Below the pieces are notes generated by a model. The model saw only the letters and a program-made list of their open reading frames with translations. It did not search any database and had not been told where the DNA came from. From the NCBI GenBank assembly GCA_047777475.1, contig JBKEET010000003.1, positions 186,001 to 250,000 on the forward strand: 64,000 nucleotides of DNA, written 5' to 3'. Positions 21,404 to 29,670 of the stretch are shown here, piece by piece. Source of the DNA: Sutterella sp047777475. Its GTDB lineage: Bacteria; Pseudomonadota; Gammaproteobacteria; Burkholderiales; Burkholderiaceae_F. Position 1 is the first letter of the stretch. The number at the start of each line of letters is the position of its first letter. The position numbers were made by a program, and so were the translations under genes.

Positions 21404-22813
21404 ATGAACATCCTCATTGTGGGCGCGGGCCGGGTCGGCTCCTCGATCGCCGAAAGCCTGGTCTCGGAAGCCAACGACATCACCGTCGTCGACAGCAACG
21501 CCGAGCACATCAAAACGCTGCAGTCGCGCTTCGACCTGCGCGGCATCGTCGGCGACGCAACGAGCCCCAAGGTGCTCGCCGACGCGGGCGCCGAGGACAC
21601 CGACATGCTGATCGCCGTCACCTCGAGCGACGAGACGAATCTGGTCGTGTGCCTGCTGTGCGCGCGCATGTTCAACATTCCCTCGCGCATCATCCGCGTG
21701 CGCAACAACGACCTGCGCGACTACCCGCGCATCCTGGGCGAGGAAGGCTTCGAAGCCACCTCGATCATCTGGCCCGAACTCGCGCTCGTCAATTACCTCA
21801 CGAAGCTCATCGAATTCCCGGAAACCATTCAGGTGCAGGAGTTCGGCGAAGGGCTTGCGAGCATCATCTCGGTGCGCGCCCAGGCCGGCTGCCCGCTGGT
21901 GGGCCGCCCCGTGCGCGACCTTTACACGCACCTGCCGCAGGTGCCCGCGCGCATCGTGGCGATCTTCCGCCGCTCGCGGCGCCTCGAGGTGCTCGCCTCG
22001 ACGATTGTCGAAGCAGGCGACGAAGTGATCTGCCTGTGCGACACGCGCGACGCGCGGCGCGTCGTCGGCGAGCTGCGCCAGCGCGAGAAGCCGATGCGCA
22101 ACATCGTCCTCGCGGGCAAGCCGCGCATCGCCATGACGCTCGCGAAAAAGCTCATGGCCACCGAGCGCCCGCTCTCGCAGGCCTACAACATCCGCATCCT
22201 TGAAAACGACCCGCGCGCCGTCAAGGACATGGCCCGCGAGCTCGGCAGCAACGCCATTCTGATCGAAGGCGACTTCACCGACGAGGACGTGCTCGAGAGC
22301 ACGGGCATTGAGAACTGCGACATCTTCGTCGCGCTCTCCGACAGCGACGAGAACAACATCATGGGCGCTCTCATGGCCAAGAAGCTCGGCGCCGAGCAGG
22401 TGATCGCGCTCGTCGACCGCGCCGCCTACAGCGACCTCATGGCCGGCAGCCAGATCGACATCACGCTCTCGACGACGACGGCGGCCCTGGGCGAGCTGAT
22501 CCGCCACGTGCGCCGCGGCGACGTCGCCGCGGCCTACAGCCTGCGCCGCGGCGCCGCCGAGGCGCTCGAGATCGTCGCGCACGGCGACAAGCGCAGCTCC
22601 AAGGTGGTCGGCCGCCGCATCGGCTCCATCTCGCTGCCGCAGGGCTGCGCCATCGGCGCCCTCATCCGCGGCACCGACGAGAACGCCACGGTGCTCATGG
22701 GCAACCGCGACACCGTGATCGAGGCGGAGGACCACGTGGTGGTCTTCGTCCCCTCCAAGAAGCTCATTCCGAAGATTGAGCGGCTCTTCGCGGTCAACGT
22801 CGGCTTCTTCTGA
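21404..22813 (+). CDS. trkA: Trk potassium uptake regulatory subunit TrkA
   Basis: Peripheral cytoplasmic NAD(H)/ATP-binding gate of the Trk K+ transporter. The 469 residues hold two tandem RCK units. The first opens with ILIVGAGRVGSSIAESL and has the acidic end of beta-2 (VVDSN). The second unit starts around residue 230 (RNIVLAGKPRIAMTLA). Each is followed by a TrkA_C domain. The start lies 6 bases after the regulator stop, and trkH follows by 11 bases, so TrkA and TrkH are co-expressed. Confidence 0.97.
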   Translation: MNILIVGAGRVGSSIAESLVSEANDITVVDSNAEHIKTLQSRFDLRGIVGDATSPKVLADAGAEDTDMLIAVTSSDETNLVVCLLCARMFNIPSRIIRVRNNDLRDYPRILGEEGFEATSIIWPELALVNYLTKLIEFPETIQVQEFGEGLASIISVRAQAGCPLVGRPVRDLYTHLPQVPARIVAIFRRSRRLEVLASTIVEAGDEVICLCDTRDARRVVGELRQREKPMRNIVLAGKPRIAMTLAKKLMATERPLSQAYNIRILENDPRAVKDMARELGSNAILIEGDFTDEDVLESTGIENCDIFVALSDSDENNIMGALMAKKLGAEQVIALVDRAAYSDLMAGSQIDITLSTTTAALGELIRHVRRGDVAAAYSLRRGAAEALEIVAHGDKRSSKVVGRRIGSISLPQGCAIGALIRGTDENATVLMGNRDTVIEAEDHVVVFVPSKKLIPKIERLFAVNVGFF

Positions 22814-22824
22814 GAACAGCGCCC

Positions 22825-24297
22825 ATGCTCAACACGCTCCGCTATCTCGTGCTGCCGGTCCTCAACGCCTCGGGCCCCGTGTTCGTGTTCCTCGGCCTGG
22901 CGCTGCTGCTTCCGTATGTTTTCTCGGCACTGGAGAACGACGGCGTCAAGAACAGCTTCCTCATCTGCTCGGGCCTCTCCTTTGCGCTGGGCTTCCTGCT
23001 CTCGGCGGTGACGCGCCGCTACAAGCGCGAGCTCACCGCGCGGCACGGCTTCCTGCTCGTGACGCTCATCTGGACGGCCGTGCCGCTTTTCAGCACGCTG
23101 CCGTTCTTAATCGAGATGCCGGAGATGAGCTTCGCGCAGCTCTACTTCGAAATGATGTCGTGCCTCTCGACGACGGGCGCGACGGTGATCAACGGCCTTG
23201 ACCAGCTGCCGATATCGCTCAACGGCTGGCGGTGCTTCCTCTCCTGGATCGGCGGCATGGGCCTCATCGTTCTTTCCGTGGCGGTGCTCCCTCTGCTCGG
23301 CGTCGGCGGCTCGCAGATCATGAAGGCGGAGATTTCGGGCCCCCTCAAGGAAAACCGTCTCACGCCGCGCATCGCCGACACGGCCAAGGCGCTCTACATC
23401 ATCTACCTCGGCCTGTCGTTCCTGTGCGCCTTCGCCTACCACACGGTGGGCATGAGCTGGGCCGACGCGATCATGCACATGATGACGACGGTGAGCCTCT
23501 CGGGCATCTCGACGCACGACGCGAGCTTCGCGTTCTTCAACTCGCCCTTCATCGACGCCGTCGCCGTGTTCTTCATGATTCTGAGCGGCTTCAATTTCTC
23601 GCTGCACTTCCTCGCCTGGCGCCGCCATTCGCTCAGGGGCTATTTCGGCAACACCGAGGCGCGCACGTGGGTGCTGATCCTCGTGGTGCTCTCGGCGCTC
23701 GCCGCCTTCGTGCTCTTTTCGAAAGACGTCTACGGCGGCTGGGACGAAACGCTGCGCTACGCGGTCTTCACGGCGGTGTCCTGCGCCTCCTCGACGGGCT
23801 ATTCGAACACCGACTACTCGCTCTGGCCCTTCGGCCTGCCGGTGATTCTCATGGTCTGCGCGACGTTCTCGTCGTGCGCGGGCAGCACGGGCGGCGGCAT
23901 CAAGCTCATCCGCCTCATCATCACGCTCAAGATCCTGCGCCGCGAAATGATCAAGCTCCTCTATCCCAAGGCCGTGGTGCCGCTCACGCTCGACCACAGC
24001 GTGCTCGAGAGCAAGGTGGGCTTCGCGGTGCTCGTCTTCCTGCAGGTCTGGATCCTCACCTTCGTCTGCGGCGCCGTGCTGCTCCTGCTGAGCGGCCTGC
24101 CGCCCACGGAGGCGATCACGTCGTCGCTCGCCATGCTCTCCAACCTCGGCCCGGGCCTCGGCTCCGTCGGGCCCGCGGGCAACTACTCGCAGCTCACCGT
24201 GCCGCAGCTCTGGATCTGCTCGCTGCTCATGCTCGCGGGCCGACTTGAGATCTTCACGGTCTTCGTGCTCTTCACGAAAGACTTCTGGAAGTGCTGA
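22825..24297 (+). CDS. trkH: Trk potassium uptake membrane subunit TrkH
   Basis: K+-conducting inner-membrane subunit. The 490-residue protein contains the four pore-loop repeats of this family: CLSTTGATV, SLSGISTHD, ASSTGYSNT and MLSNLGPGLG. Each carries the selectivity Gly. Many hydrophobic helices flank them. It is the last gene of the operon that begins with fmt and is convergent with the DUF1840 gene. Confidence 0.97.
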   Translation: MLNTLRYLVLPVLNASGPVFVFLGLALLLPYVFSALENDGVKNSFLICSGLSFALGFLLSAVTRRYKRELTARHGFLLVTLIWTAVPLFSTLPFLIEMPEMSFAQLYFEMMSCLSTTGATVINGLDQLPISLNGWRCFLSWIGGMGLIVLSVAVLPLLGVGGSQIMKAEISGPLKENRLTPRIADTAKALYIIYLGLSFLCAFAYHTVGMSWADAIMHMMTTVSLSGISTHDASFAFFNSPFIDAVAVFFMILSGFNFSLHFLAWRRHSLRGYFGNTEARTWVLILVVLSALAAFVLFSKDVYGGWDETLRYAVFTAVSCASSTGYSNTDYSLWPFGLPVILMVCATFSSCAGSTGGGIKLIRLIITLKILRREMIKLLYPKAVVPLTLDHSVLESKVGFAVLVFLQVWILTFVCGAVLLLLSGLPPTEAITSSLAMLSNLGPGLGSVGPAGNYSQLTVPQLWICSLLMLAGRLEIFTVFVLFTKDFWKC

Positions 24298-24304
24298 CAG
24301 AGCG

Positions 24305-24682
24305 TTACGGACGGCTCCACATCACGGGTTCCTTCGCCTTGATGGCGCGGCGCACCAGGTCGCGCAGCGGGAAGATGCGCTGGAAGAAAGCGACGCGCTC
24401 CTTTTCGCGGCGCTCCTCGTCGGTGTCCTCCTTGCGGCGCAGCTCCTCGTCGTAGGAACTCTCGCGGCGGCGCTTGTCCTCATCCGCCCGGCGCTTTTCC
24501 TCGCGCTCCTTGTCAAGGCGGGCGGCTTCCTCAAGCTTCGCGAGGAATTCCGGAAGGTCCTCGGCGGCGATCGCCCCCTGCTCCCTCCACGCAATGCCCG
24601 TTTCCTTGAAAATGCGCTTGACGGTCTCCTCGAACATCAGCAGAGGGCCCGTCGCGCGGCATGAAAACATCACCAATGCCAT
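24305..24682 (-). CDS. DUF1840 domain protein
   Basis: A 125-residue cytosolic protein. The start at 24682 has an AGGAGA site. The N-terminal 45 residues (MFSCRATGPLLMFEETVKRI) match DUF1840, a small Burkholderiales family. Residues about 55-95 are a highly charged Glu/Arg/Lys helix that may form a coiled coil. No function is known. It is divergent from the YecA-like gene. Confidence 0.8.
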   Translation of the reverse strand: MALVMFSCRATGPLLMFEETVKRIFKETGIAWREQGAIAAEDLPEFLAKLEEAARLDKEREEKRRADEDKRRRESSYDEELRRKEDTDEERREKERVAFFQRIFPLRDLVRRAIKAKEPVMWSRP

Positions 24683-24843
24683 ATCTGTCTCCTTTATGTT
24701 TACAGAAAACGAAGCGGGCTGCGGTCAAAGGATGCCTGCCGCAATGCGGCGTCGCCTCGTTTTCCGCTTTCTCTGTAGTATTGTAGTTGGCCCGCCAGGA
24801 ACGGCAGGCCGCGCCCCGCACTCACCAGGCAGCAGAAAACGCC

Positions 24844-25488
24844 ATGACGATATCCGATCCTTATGAAAAGCCGCTCAGCGGCGACGAGCTCGTCGAGCTC
24901 GGAGAGCTTTTGGCCGGGATTCCCGAGCCTTTCGAGCCGATGGAGTCCGACTACCTCGACGGCTACCTCACCGGGCTGCTGTGCCTGCCCGAGGAGCCCG
25001 CGCCCGGCGAGTGGATGCCCTATGTGCTCGACGCACAGAACCGGGACGGCATTCCCGAAGGGCCGGACACGGAGCGCCTGCGGGAACTCGTCTGGCGCCG
25101 CTACCGCTCGATTGACCGCGATCTCGAGCAGTGCCGGCCGATCGACCCGATCATCCTCGTCGACGGCGAGGACGACGAGGGCGGCACGCAGGGCGCCGCG
25201 CCTTTCGCGCTCGGCTTTTCCGAGGCGATCACGCGCTTCCCGGGCGTCAAGGACAGCGAGGACAAGCTCGTAGCGAGCGCGCTCCTCGGCATCCTGCGCT
25301 ACCTCCCCGAGGAGGCGGCGGGCGACATGGCGGAAGTGAAGGAAGAGCTCGACGAGAAAGAGCCCGTGGAGGACCTCGACGAGGCGCTCGCGGACATTGC
25401 CGAGAGCGTCGCCGAGATCGCTTCCGTGACGCGGGGCTTCAAAAAGAAGGCGGGCGGCTTGCCGCGCCGTCACGGCGCGCGGCGCTGA
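24844..25488 (+). CDS. YecA/UPF0149 family protein
   Basis: A 214-residue acidic protein. The segment PMESDYLDGYLTGLLCLPE is the UPF0149/YecA signature. The C-terminal tail is basic (FKKKAGGLPRRHGARR) and lacks the SEC-C metal-binding motif seen in some members. I chose ATG 24844; an upstream in-frame extension is not family-like. The function is unknown. The 3' end overlaps the convergent ampG by 19 bases. Confidence 0.82.
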   Translation: MTISDPYEKPLSGDELVELGELLAGIPEPFEPMESDYLDGYLTGLLCLPEEPAPGEWMPYVLDAQNRDGIPEGPDTERLRELVWRRYRSIDRDLEQCRPIDPIILVDGEDDEGGTQGAAPFALGFSEAITRFPGVKDSEDKLVASALLGILRYLPEEAAGDMAEVKEELDEKEPVEDLDEALADIAESVAEIASVTRGFKKKAGGLPRRHGARR

Positions 25489-26777
25489 CCGGCGCTGCCG
25501 TCAAGCCCGCGGCGAGCGGCAAGCCACACGAGGAGCGCCACCGGCACGCCGACGGCGGCCGTGAGGATGAAAAAGCCCGAAAAGCCGAGCGTTTCGGCGA
25601 GGACGCCCGAAAAGCCCGCGAGAAACTTCGGGAGCAGCAGCATGAGGCTCGAAAAGAGCGCGTACTGCGTGGCCGAATAGGCGCTGCTCGTCAGTCCCGA
25701 GAGGAACGCCACGAAGGCGGCGCTCGCGAGGCCCGCGCTCAGGTTGTCCGCCGAAACGGTGACGACCAGGAAAGGCACGCTGTGCCCGATGGCGGCGAGC
25801 GCCGAAAAAAGAAGGTTCGTGCCCGCGGAGAGCACCGCGCCGATGAAGAGCGTGCGCAGCACCCCGAGCTTCATCACCGCAATGCCGCCGAGGAACGCGC
25901 CCGCGAGCGTCATCACCACGCCGAAAACCTTCGAGACGGCGGCCACTTCGGCCTTCGTGAAGCCCATGTCCGCATAGAACGGATTGGCCATCACGCCCAT
26001 CACCACGTCCGAGATGCGGTACGTGGCAATGAGGAGCAGCACGATCACGGCCGCCTTCCCGAAGCGCGTGAAAAAGTCCTTGAAAGGCGACACGACGCCG
26101 TCGGCGATGCGCTCCCCGAGCGTCATGCGCCGGGGCGGCGCCGCCGGGTGCGGCGGCTCGGGCGAAAGGAGCACGGCGGCCACGCCGACGAGCCCGGAGG
26201 CGGCCATGACGAAGTAGGAGAAGCGCCAGGCGGGATAGCAGTAGCCTTCGCCGGTCTGGTAATAGGCGGCCATGGCGAGCGCGCCCGCCCCGGCCCAGAT
26301 CATGGCGAGCCGGTAGCCCGTCTGGTACATGGCGGCCAGGGCCGCCTGCATCTTCGTCTCGGCCGACTCGATGCGGTACGCATCGAGCGCAATGTCCTGC
26401 GTCGCCGAGCAGAAGGCCGTGACGAGCGCCAGCACGACGGTGAGCCGCAGGTTTTCCTTGGGATCGTTCATCGCGAGCGCGCAGAGCGAGGCGATGAGGA
26501 GCCCCTGCGCAAGCAGCAGCCAGCCGCGGCGCCGCCCGAAGACGCGCGTGAGCACCGGAACGGGCACGCGGTCGACCGCCGGCGCCCACACCCACTTGAA
26601 GCCGTAGACGAGGCCGACCCAGGACATGAAGCCGATGGTGGCGAGGTCGATGCGCGCCTCGCGCAGCCAGAAGCCGAGCGTGCCGAGCACAAGGAGCAGC
26701 GGAAGCCCCGAGCTGAAGCCCAGAAAGAGCATGCGAAGCGGCGCAGGGCGCAGGTAAATTTTGAAGCTCTCGAGCAT
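25470..26777 (-). CDS. ampG: AmpG-family MFS transporter (muropeptide importer-like)
   Basis: A 435-residue inner-membrane carrier with about 12 helices. ATQDIALDAYRIE is the hallmark of AmpG permeases, which import anhydromuropeptides for cell-wall recycling, and the LREARIDLATIGF opening is also typical. The start is 2 bases after the rsuA stop, giving the minus-strand operon xthA-rsuA-ampG. Other MFS substrates are possible because AmpG-like proteins are diverse. Confidence 0.88.
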   Translation of the reverse strand: MLESFKIYLRPAPLRMLFLGFSSGLPLLLVLGTLGFWLREARIDLATIGFMSWVGLVYGFKWVWAPAVDRVPVPVLTRVFGRRRGWLLLAQGLLIASLCALAMNDPKENLRLTVVLALVTAFCSATQDIALDAYRIESAETKMQAALAAMYQTGYRLAMIWAGAGALAMAAYYQTGEGYCYPAWRFSYFVMAASGLVGVAAVLLSPEPPHPAAPPRRMTLGERIADGVVSPFKDFFTRFGKAAVIVLLLIATYRISDVVMGVMANPFYADMGFTKAEVAAVSKVFGVVMTLAGAFLGGIAVMKLGVLRTLFIGAVLSAGTNLLFSALAAIGHSVPFLVVTVSADNLSAGLASAAFVAFLSGLTSSAYSATQYALFSSLMLLLPKFLAGFSGVLAETLGFSGFFILTAAVGVPVALLVWLAARRGLDGSAGQRRAP

Positions 26778-26779
26778 TC

Positions 26780-27469
26780 TCAGAGCACGTCCTCACGTCT
26801 GATCCAAACCCAGGCGCCCGGCGCAAGCGTGCCGGGCAGGGCATATTTTCCCACCGCGGTGCGCCGCAGCGCCTCGCAGCGGTTCGAGCAGGCGGCGATC
26901 ATGCGCTTCACCTGATGGTACTTGCCCTGGGTGAGCGTCATGCGCAGCGTTTTTTCGCCGATTTTCTTGGCCGCCGCGGCGGCCACGGGCCGCGGATCGT
27001 CGTCGAGCACGACCCCGGCGAGCAGCCTTTCGATCATGCGCGGCGTCACCTCGTAGCGGCACTCGGCCTCGTAAACCTTGGCGACGTGGCGCTTGGGATG
27101 GATGAGCCGGTGCTGCAGGGCGCCGTCGTCGGTGAAGAGCAGCAGCCCCGTCGTGTCCGCGTCGAGCCGGCCGACGGGCTGCATGCCGCGGCGCCGCAGC
27201 GGCGGCGGCAGCAGCGTCATCACCGAAGGATGCGCCGAAGGCTTCATCGAGCACTCGTAGCCCGCGGGCTTGTTCATCGCAATCACGGCTTTCTCGGCAT
27301 AGGGCCAGAGCATGCCGCCCACTTCGAAGACGAGCCCCTCGGGATCGATGTCCTCGGCGGGGTCGCTGTGCACGGCGCCGCCGATCTTCACGCGTCCGGA
27401 AGAGGCGAGCGCCGCGCAGTCGTAGCGCGTGCCGAAGCCCTGCGTGAAAAGGATGTCGTCGAGCCTCAT
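26780..27469 (-). CDS. rsuA: 16S rRNA pseudouridine(516) synthase, RsuA family
   Basis: Isomerises a uridine of 16S rRNA. The 229-residue protein has an N-terminal S4 RNA-binding segment (RLDDILFTQGFGTRYDC) and the RsuA catalytic loop GRLDADTTGLLLFTDDG with the nucleophilic Asp. GKYHQVKRMIAACSNRCEAL is the C-terminal family block. RsuA fits better than RluB/E/F, but exact target assignment is from similarity only. Three bases separate it from xthA. Confidence 0.9.
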   Translation of the reverse strand: MRLDDILFTQGFGTRYDCAALASSGRVKIGGAVHSDPAEDIDPEGLVFEVGGMLWPYAEKAVIAMNKPAGYECSMKPSAHPSVMTLLPPPLRRRGMQPVGRLDADTTGLLLFTDDGALQHRLIHPKRHVAKVYEAECRYEVTPRMIERLLAGVVLDDDPRPVAAAAAKKIGEKTLRMTLTQGKYHQVKRMIAACSNRCEALRRTAVGKYALPGTLAPGAWVWIRREDVL

Positions 27470-27472
27470 GCC

Positions 27473-28264
27473 TCAGTCCTCAAAGCCGTAGTCAACGGTG
27501 AGCGGCGCGTGGTCCGAGAACTTCTCATCCGGGTAGATCGACGTCGCGAGCGCCCGCTCGGCGGCCTTGGGCGTGGCGAGCTGGTAGTCGATGCGCCAGC
27601 CGACGTTCTTGGCGCGGGCCTGGCCGCGCTGGCTCCACCAGGTGTACCGGTCGGGCCGCGGGTCGAGCCTGCGGAAGACGTCGACCCAGCCGTGCTCGGG
27701 CGAGAGCATGCTCGTCATCCAGGCGCGCTCCTCGGGGAGGAAGCCCGAATGGTTGAGGTTGCCCTTCCAGTTCTTGATGTCGATTTCCTTGTGCGCGATG
27801 TTCATGTCGCCGCAGAGGATAACGCGCCGCTTTTCGCCGGCAAGTTCGTCCATCTTCTGCGAAAAGATGTCTAAAAAGCGAAATTTCGCCGCCTGGCGCT
27901 CTTCCGAGGAAGACCCCGAGGGAAAGTAGCAGGAAATGACGCTCAGGTCGCCGAAGCGCGCCTCGGCGTAGCGTCCCTCGGCATCGAACTCCTCGCTGCC
28001 GAAGCCGAGCACGACGTCGTCGGGCTCGCGGCGGCACCAGAGGCCGCAGCCCGAGTAGCCGCGCTTCTGCGCGCAGTGGAAGTAAGCCCTGTAGTCGGGC
28101 AGGTTCTTGAGTTCCTCGGGAATGTCAGCCTCCTGGGCCTTGAGCTCCTGCATGCAGAGCACGTCGGCGTCCTGCGCCGCAAACCAGCTGAAAAAGCCCT
28201 TTTTCTGCGCCGAGCGGATGCCGTTGGCGTTGAAGGTGACAATGCGGAAATTCCTGGAATTCAT
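27473..28264 (-). CDS. xthA: Exodeoxyribonuclease III (AP endonuclease)
   Basis: Base-excision repair enzyme that cuts at abasic sites and trims 3' blocks. The 263-residue EEP-fold protein shows metal/catalytic motifs MQELKAQE, GDMNIAH and the terminal SDHAPL. WRIDYQLAT is also typical. First gene of the minus-strand trio xthA-rsuA-ampG and divergent from pyrE. Confidence 0.96.
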   Translation of the reverse strand: MNSRNFRIVTFNANGIRSAQKKGFFSWFAAQDADVLCMQELKAQEADIPEELKNLPDYRAYFHCAQKRGYSGCGLWCRREPDDVVLGFGSEEFDAEGRYAEARFGDLSVISCYFPSGSSSEERQAAKFRFLDIFSQKMDELAGEKRRVILCGDMNIAHKEIDIKNWKGNLNHSGFLPEERAWMTSMLSPEHGWVDVFRRLDPRPDRYTWWSQRGQARAKNVGWRIDYQLATPKAAERALATSIYPDEKFSDHAPLTVDYGFED

Positions 28265-28369
28265 GCGATCCGTCCTTTGGCGGAGAGTTGCGTTGTTTTA
28301 CAATGCTACCCGATGCCGTTTTGCTCGGCGCGCCCGCGGGCGCTCTTTCATCAATCAGGTTTCATCCTC

Positions 28370-29047
28370 ATGCTGCAGATACAGGAACAGTTCATCGAGT
28401 TCGCACTCGAAGCGAACGTGCTTCGCTTCGGCGAATTCAAGACCAAGGCCGGCCGCCTTTCGCCCTATTTCTTCAACGCCGGACTCTTCAACACCGGCGC
28501 GCTTCTCGACCGGCTCGGCGCCTTCTACGCCAAGACCCTCCTCAAGGCCCGCGACGAAGGCCGCATCGAGTTTGACATGCTGTTCGGCTCGGCCTACAAG
28601 GGCATCCCGCTTGTGTCTGCGGTGGCGATCAACCTCGCCCGCCTCGGCTGCGACGTGCCCTGGGCCTTCAACCGCAAGGAAGCGAAGGACCACGGCGAAG
28701 GCGGCATCATCGTAGGCGCCCCGCTCAGGGGCCGCACGGTGATCGTCGACGACGTCATCTCGGCCGGCACCTCCGTGCGCGAGTCGGTGAAGATCATTCA
28801 GAACGAAGGCGCCGTCCCGAGCGGCGTCCTCATCGCGCTTGACCGCCAGGAAAAGGGCGGCGATGCCGTGAACATGACCGAAACCTCGGCCGTCCAGGAC
28901 ATCGAAGCGCATTACGGCTTTCATGTGGCGAGCATCATCAGCCTCAGCGATCTGCTCTCCTTCATGAACGGCACTTCGGACAAGGCCCGTGCGGCTGCGG
29001 CTTACCGCGAAGCGGTCGAAGCCTACCGCCGCCGCTACGGCGCCTGA
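28370..29047 (+). CDS. pyrE: Orotate phosphoribosyltransferase
   Basis: Makes OMP from orotate and PRPP in pyrimidine synthesis. The 225-residue protein has the PRPP loop VIVDDVISAGTSVRE, the FGSAYKGIPL loop and the catalytic-loop region NRKEAKDHGEGG. The start at 28370 is set by homology of MLQIQEQFIEFALEANVLRF. It is a single gene, divergent from xthA; I see no attenuator. Confidence 0.97.
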   Translation: MLQIQEQFIEFALEANVLRFGEFKTKAGRLSPYFFNAGLFNTGALLDRLGAFYAKTLLKARDEGRIEFDMLFGSAYKGIPLVSAVAINLARLGCDVPWAFNRKEAKDHGEGGIIVGAPLRGRTVIVDDVISAGTSVRESVKIIQNEGAVPSGVLIALDRQEKGGDAVNMTETSAVQDIEAHYGFHVASIISLSDLLSFMNGTSDKARAAAAYREAVEAYRRRYGA

Positions 29048-29169
29048 AGGCAACAGGGAGAAAAACATGACAGGCCGCGAGGAACCCCCGAATCCCCTGA
29101 AATCAGCCTGCCCTGCTTTCCCCGCACGGCCCGGCCTCGTCTCCGCCGCAGCACCGGAGACCGGACGGT

Positions 29170-29207
29170 TTGACATTAATATTAGCAAACGCTAAATTAG
29201 CATTAGC
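29170..29207 (+). promoter_or_regulatory. Promoter and overlapping operator of the ArsR-type regulator
   Basis: TTGACA (29170-29175), a 17-base spacer and TAAATT (29193-29198) form a near-consensus sigma-70 promoter. The perfect inverted repeat TTAGC-AAAC-GCTAA (29182-29195) lies between and over the -10. Two more TTAGC direct copies follow (29197-29201, 29203-29207). A repressor bound here would block RNA polymerase, which fits autoregulation. The predicted leader before ATG 29218 is only about a dozen bases with no ribosome site. Confidence 0.75.
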
Positions 29208-29217
29208 GAATATAGCA

Positions 29218-29523
29218 ATGAAAGAACCTGATCTGGACGACGTCAAACTTCATGCCTGCGATGCCGCCAAACTGCTGAAAAGCATTGGCAACGAGCATCG
29301 CCTGGTGGTCCTCTGTCTGCTCGCTCACGAGGGCGAAATGACCGCAGGGCAGCTCAGCGCGGCACTCCCTCTCAGCCAGTCGGCTGCTTCGCAGCACCTT
29401 GCGCGCATGCGCCACGACGGGCTGATCGAATGCCGCCGCGATGCCCAGACGGTGTACTACCGCCTGGCCGACCCGTCCGTGAAGCGAATCATTGCCGCGC
29501 TCCGAGAGATTTTCTGTCCGTAA
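29218..29523 (+). CDS. ArsR-family repressor of the BigR/YgaV/SqrR type
   Basis: A 101-residue winged-helix repressor. SQSAASQHLARMRHDGLIE is the recognition-helix block seen in BigR and E. coli YgaV, and the C-terminus FCP also matches YgaV. Cys33 (VVLCLL) and Cys100 (IFCP) lie at the spacing of the Cys pair that forms a tetrasulfide in BigR/SqrR, so sensing of sulfane sulfur or a related oxidant is likely by family. Cys14 and Cys72 are extra. The operator overlaps its own promoter. A terminator separates it from the anion-channel gene. Confidence 0.88.
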   Translation: MKEPDLDDVKLHACDAAKLLKSIGNEHRLVVLCLLAHEGEMTAGQLSAALPLSQSAASQHLARMRHDGLIECRRDAQTVYYRLADPSVKRIIAALREIFCP

Positions 29524-29556
29524 GGGAGAGCTCTTCTTCCGAAGCCCTTCCTGCTT

Positions 29557-29585
29557 GGCGGCCGAAGCTTTTCGGCCGCCTTTTT
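29557..29585 (+). terminator. Intrinsic terminator of the ArsR-type gene
   Basis: A 10-bp perfect stem (29557-29566 with 29571-29580), GCTT loop and TTTTT, 33 bases past the stop. Confidence 0.9.
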
Positions 29586-29610
29586 CGGCTCAGGGATTCT
29601 CTTTGCTGGA

Positions 29611-29650
29611 GCGGATTTCCGCCCGTTATTAACTTTGCATTTCAAATGCA
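29611..29650 (+). promoter_or_regulatory. Two short palindromes upstream of the SLAC1-type gene
   Basis: GCGGA-TT-TCCGC (29611-29622) and TGCATTT-C-AAATGCA (29636-29650) are perfect inverted repeats just before the start at 29671. They differ from the TTAGC operator upstream of the repressor. They could be operators or chance; no confident -35/-10 pair was found nearby. Confidence 0.35.
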
Positions 29651-29670
29651 TTTTTAAGAGAATCCTGCCG

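Noticed and set aside
18323..22735. A 1470-codon open frame on the minus strand
   Set aside because: It lies opposite ntrY, ntrX and trkA, which have clear motifs. Its sequence is Arg/Ala/His/Asp-rich with no domain; it results from high GC at third codon positions.
29067..29195. Possible 42-residue ORF after pyrE with a GGGAG ribosome site
   Set aside because: No family features, Pro/Ala-rich, and it runs into the repressor promoter and operator. Kept only as a weak possibility.
29524..29670. Reading the repressor and channel as one simple operon
   Set aside because: A strong intrinsic terminator lies between them; co-regulation would need read-through or a second operator, so it was not assumed.
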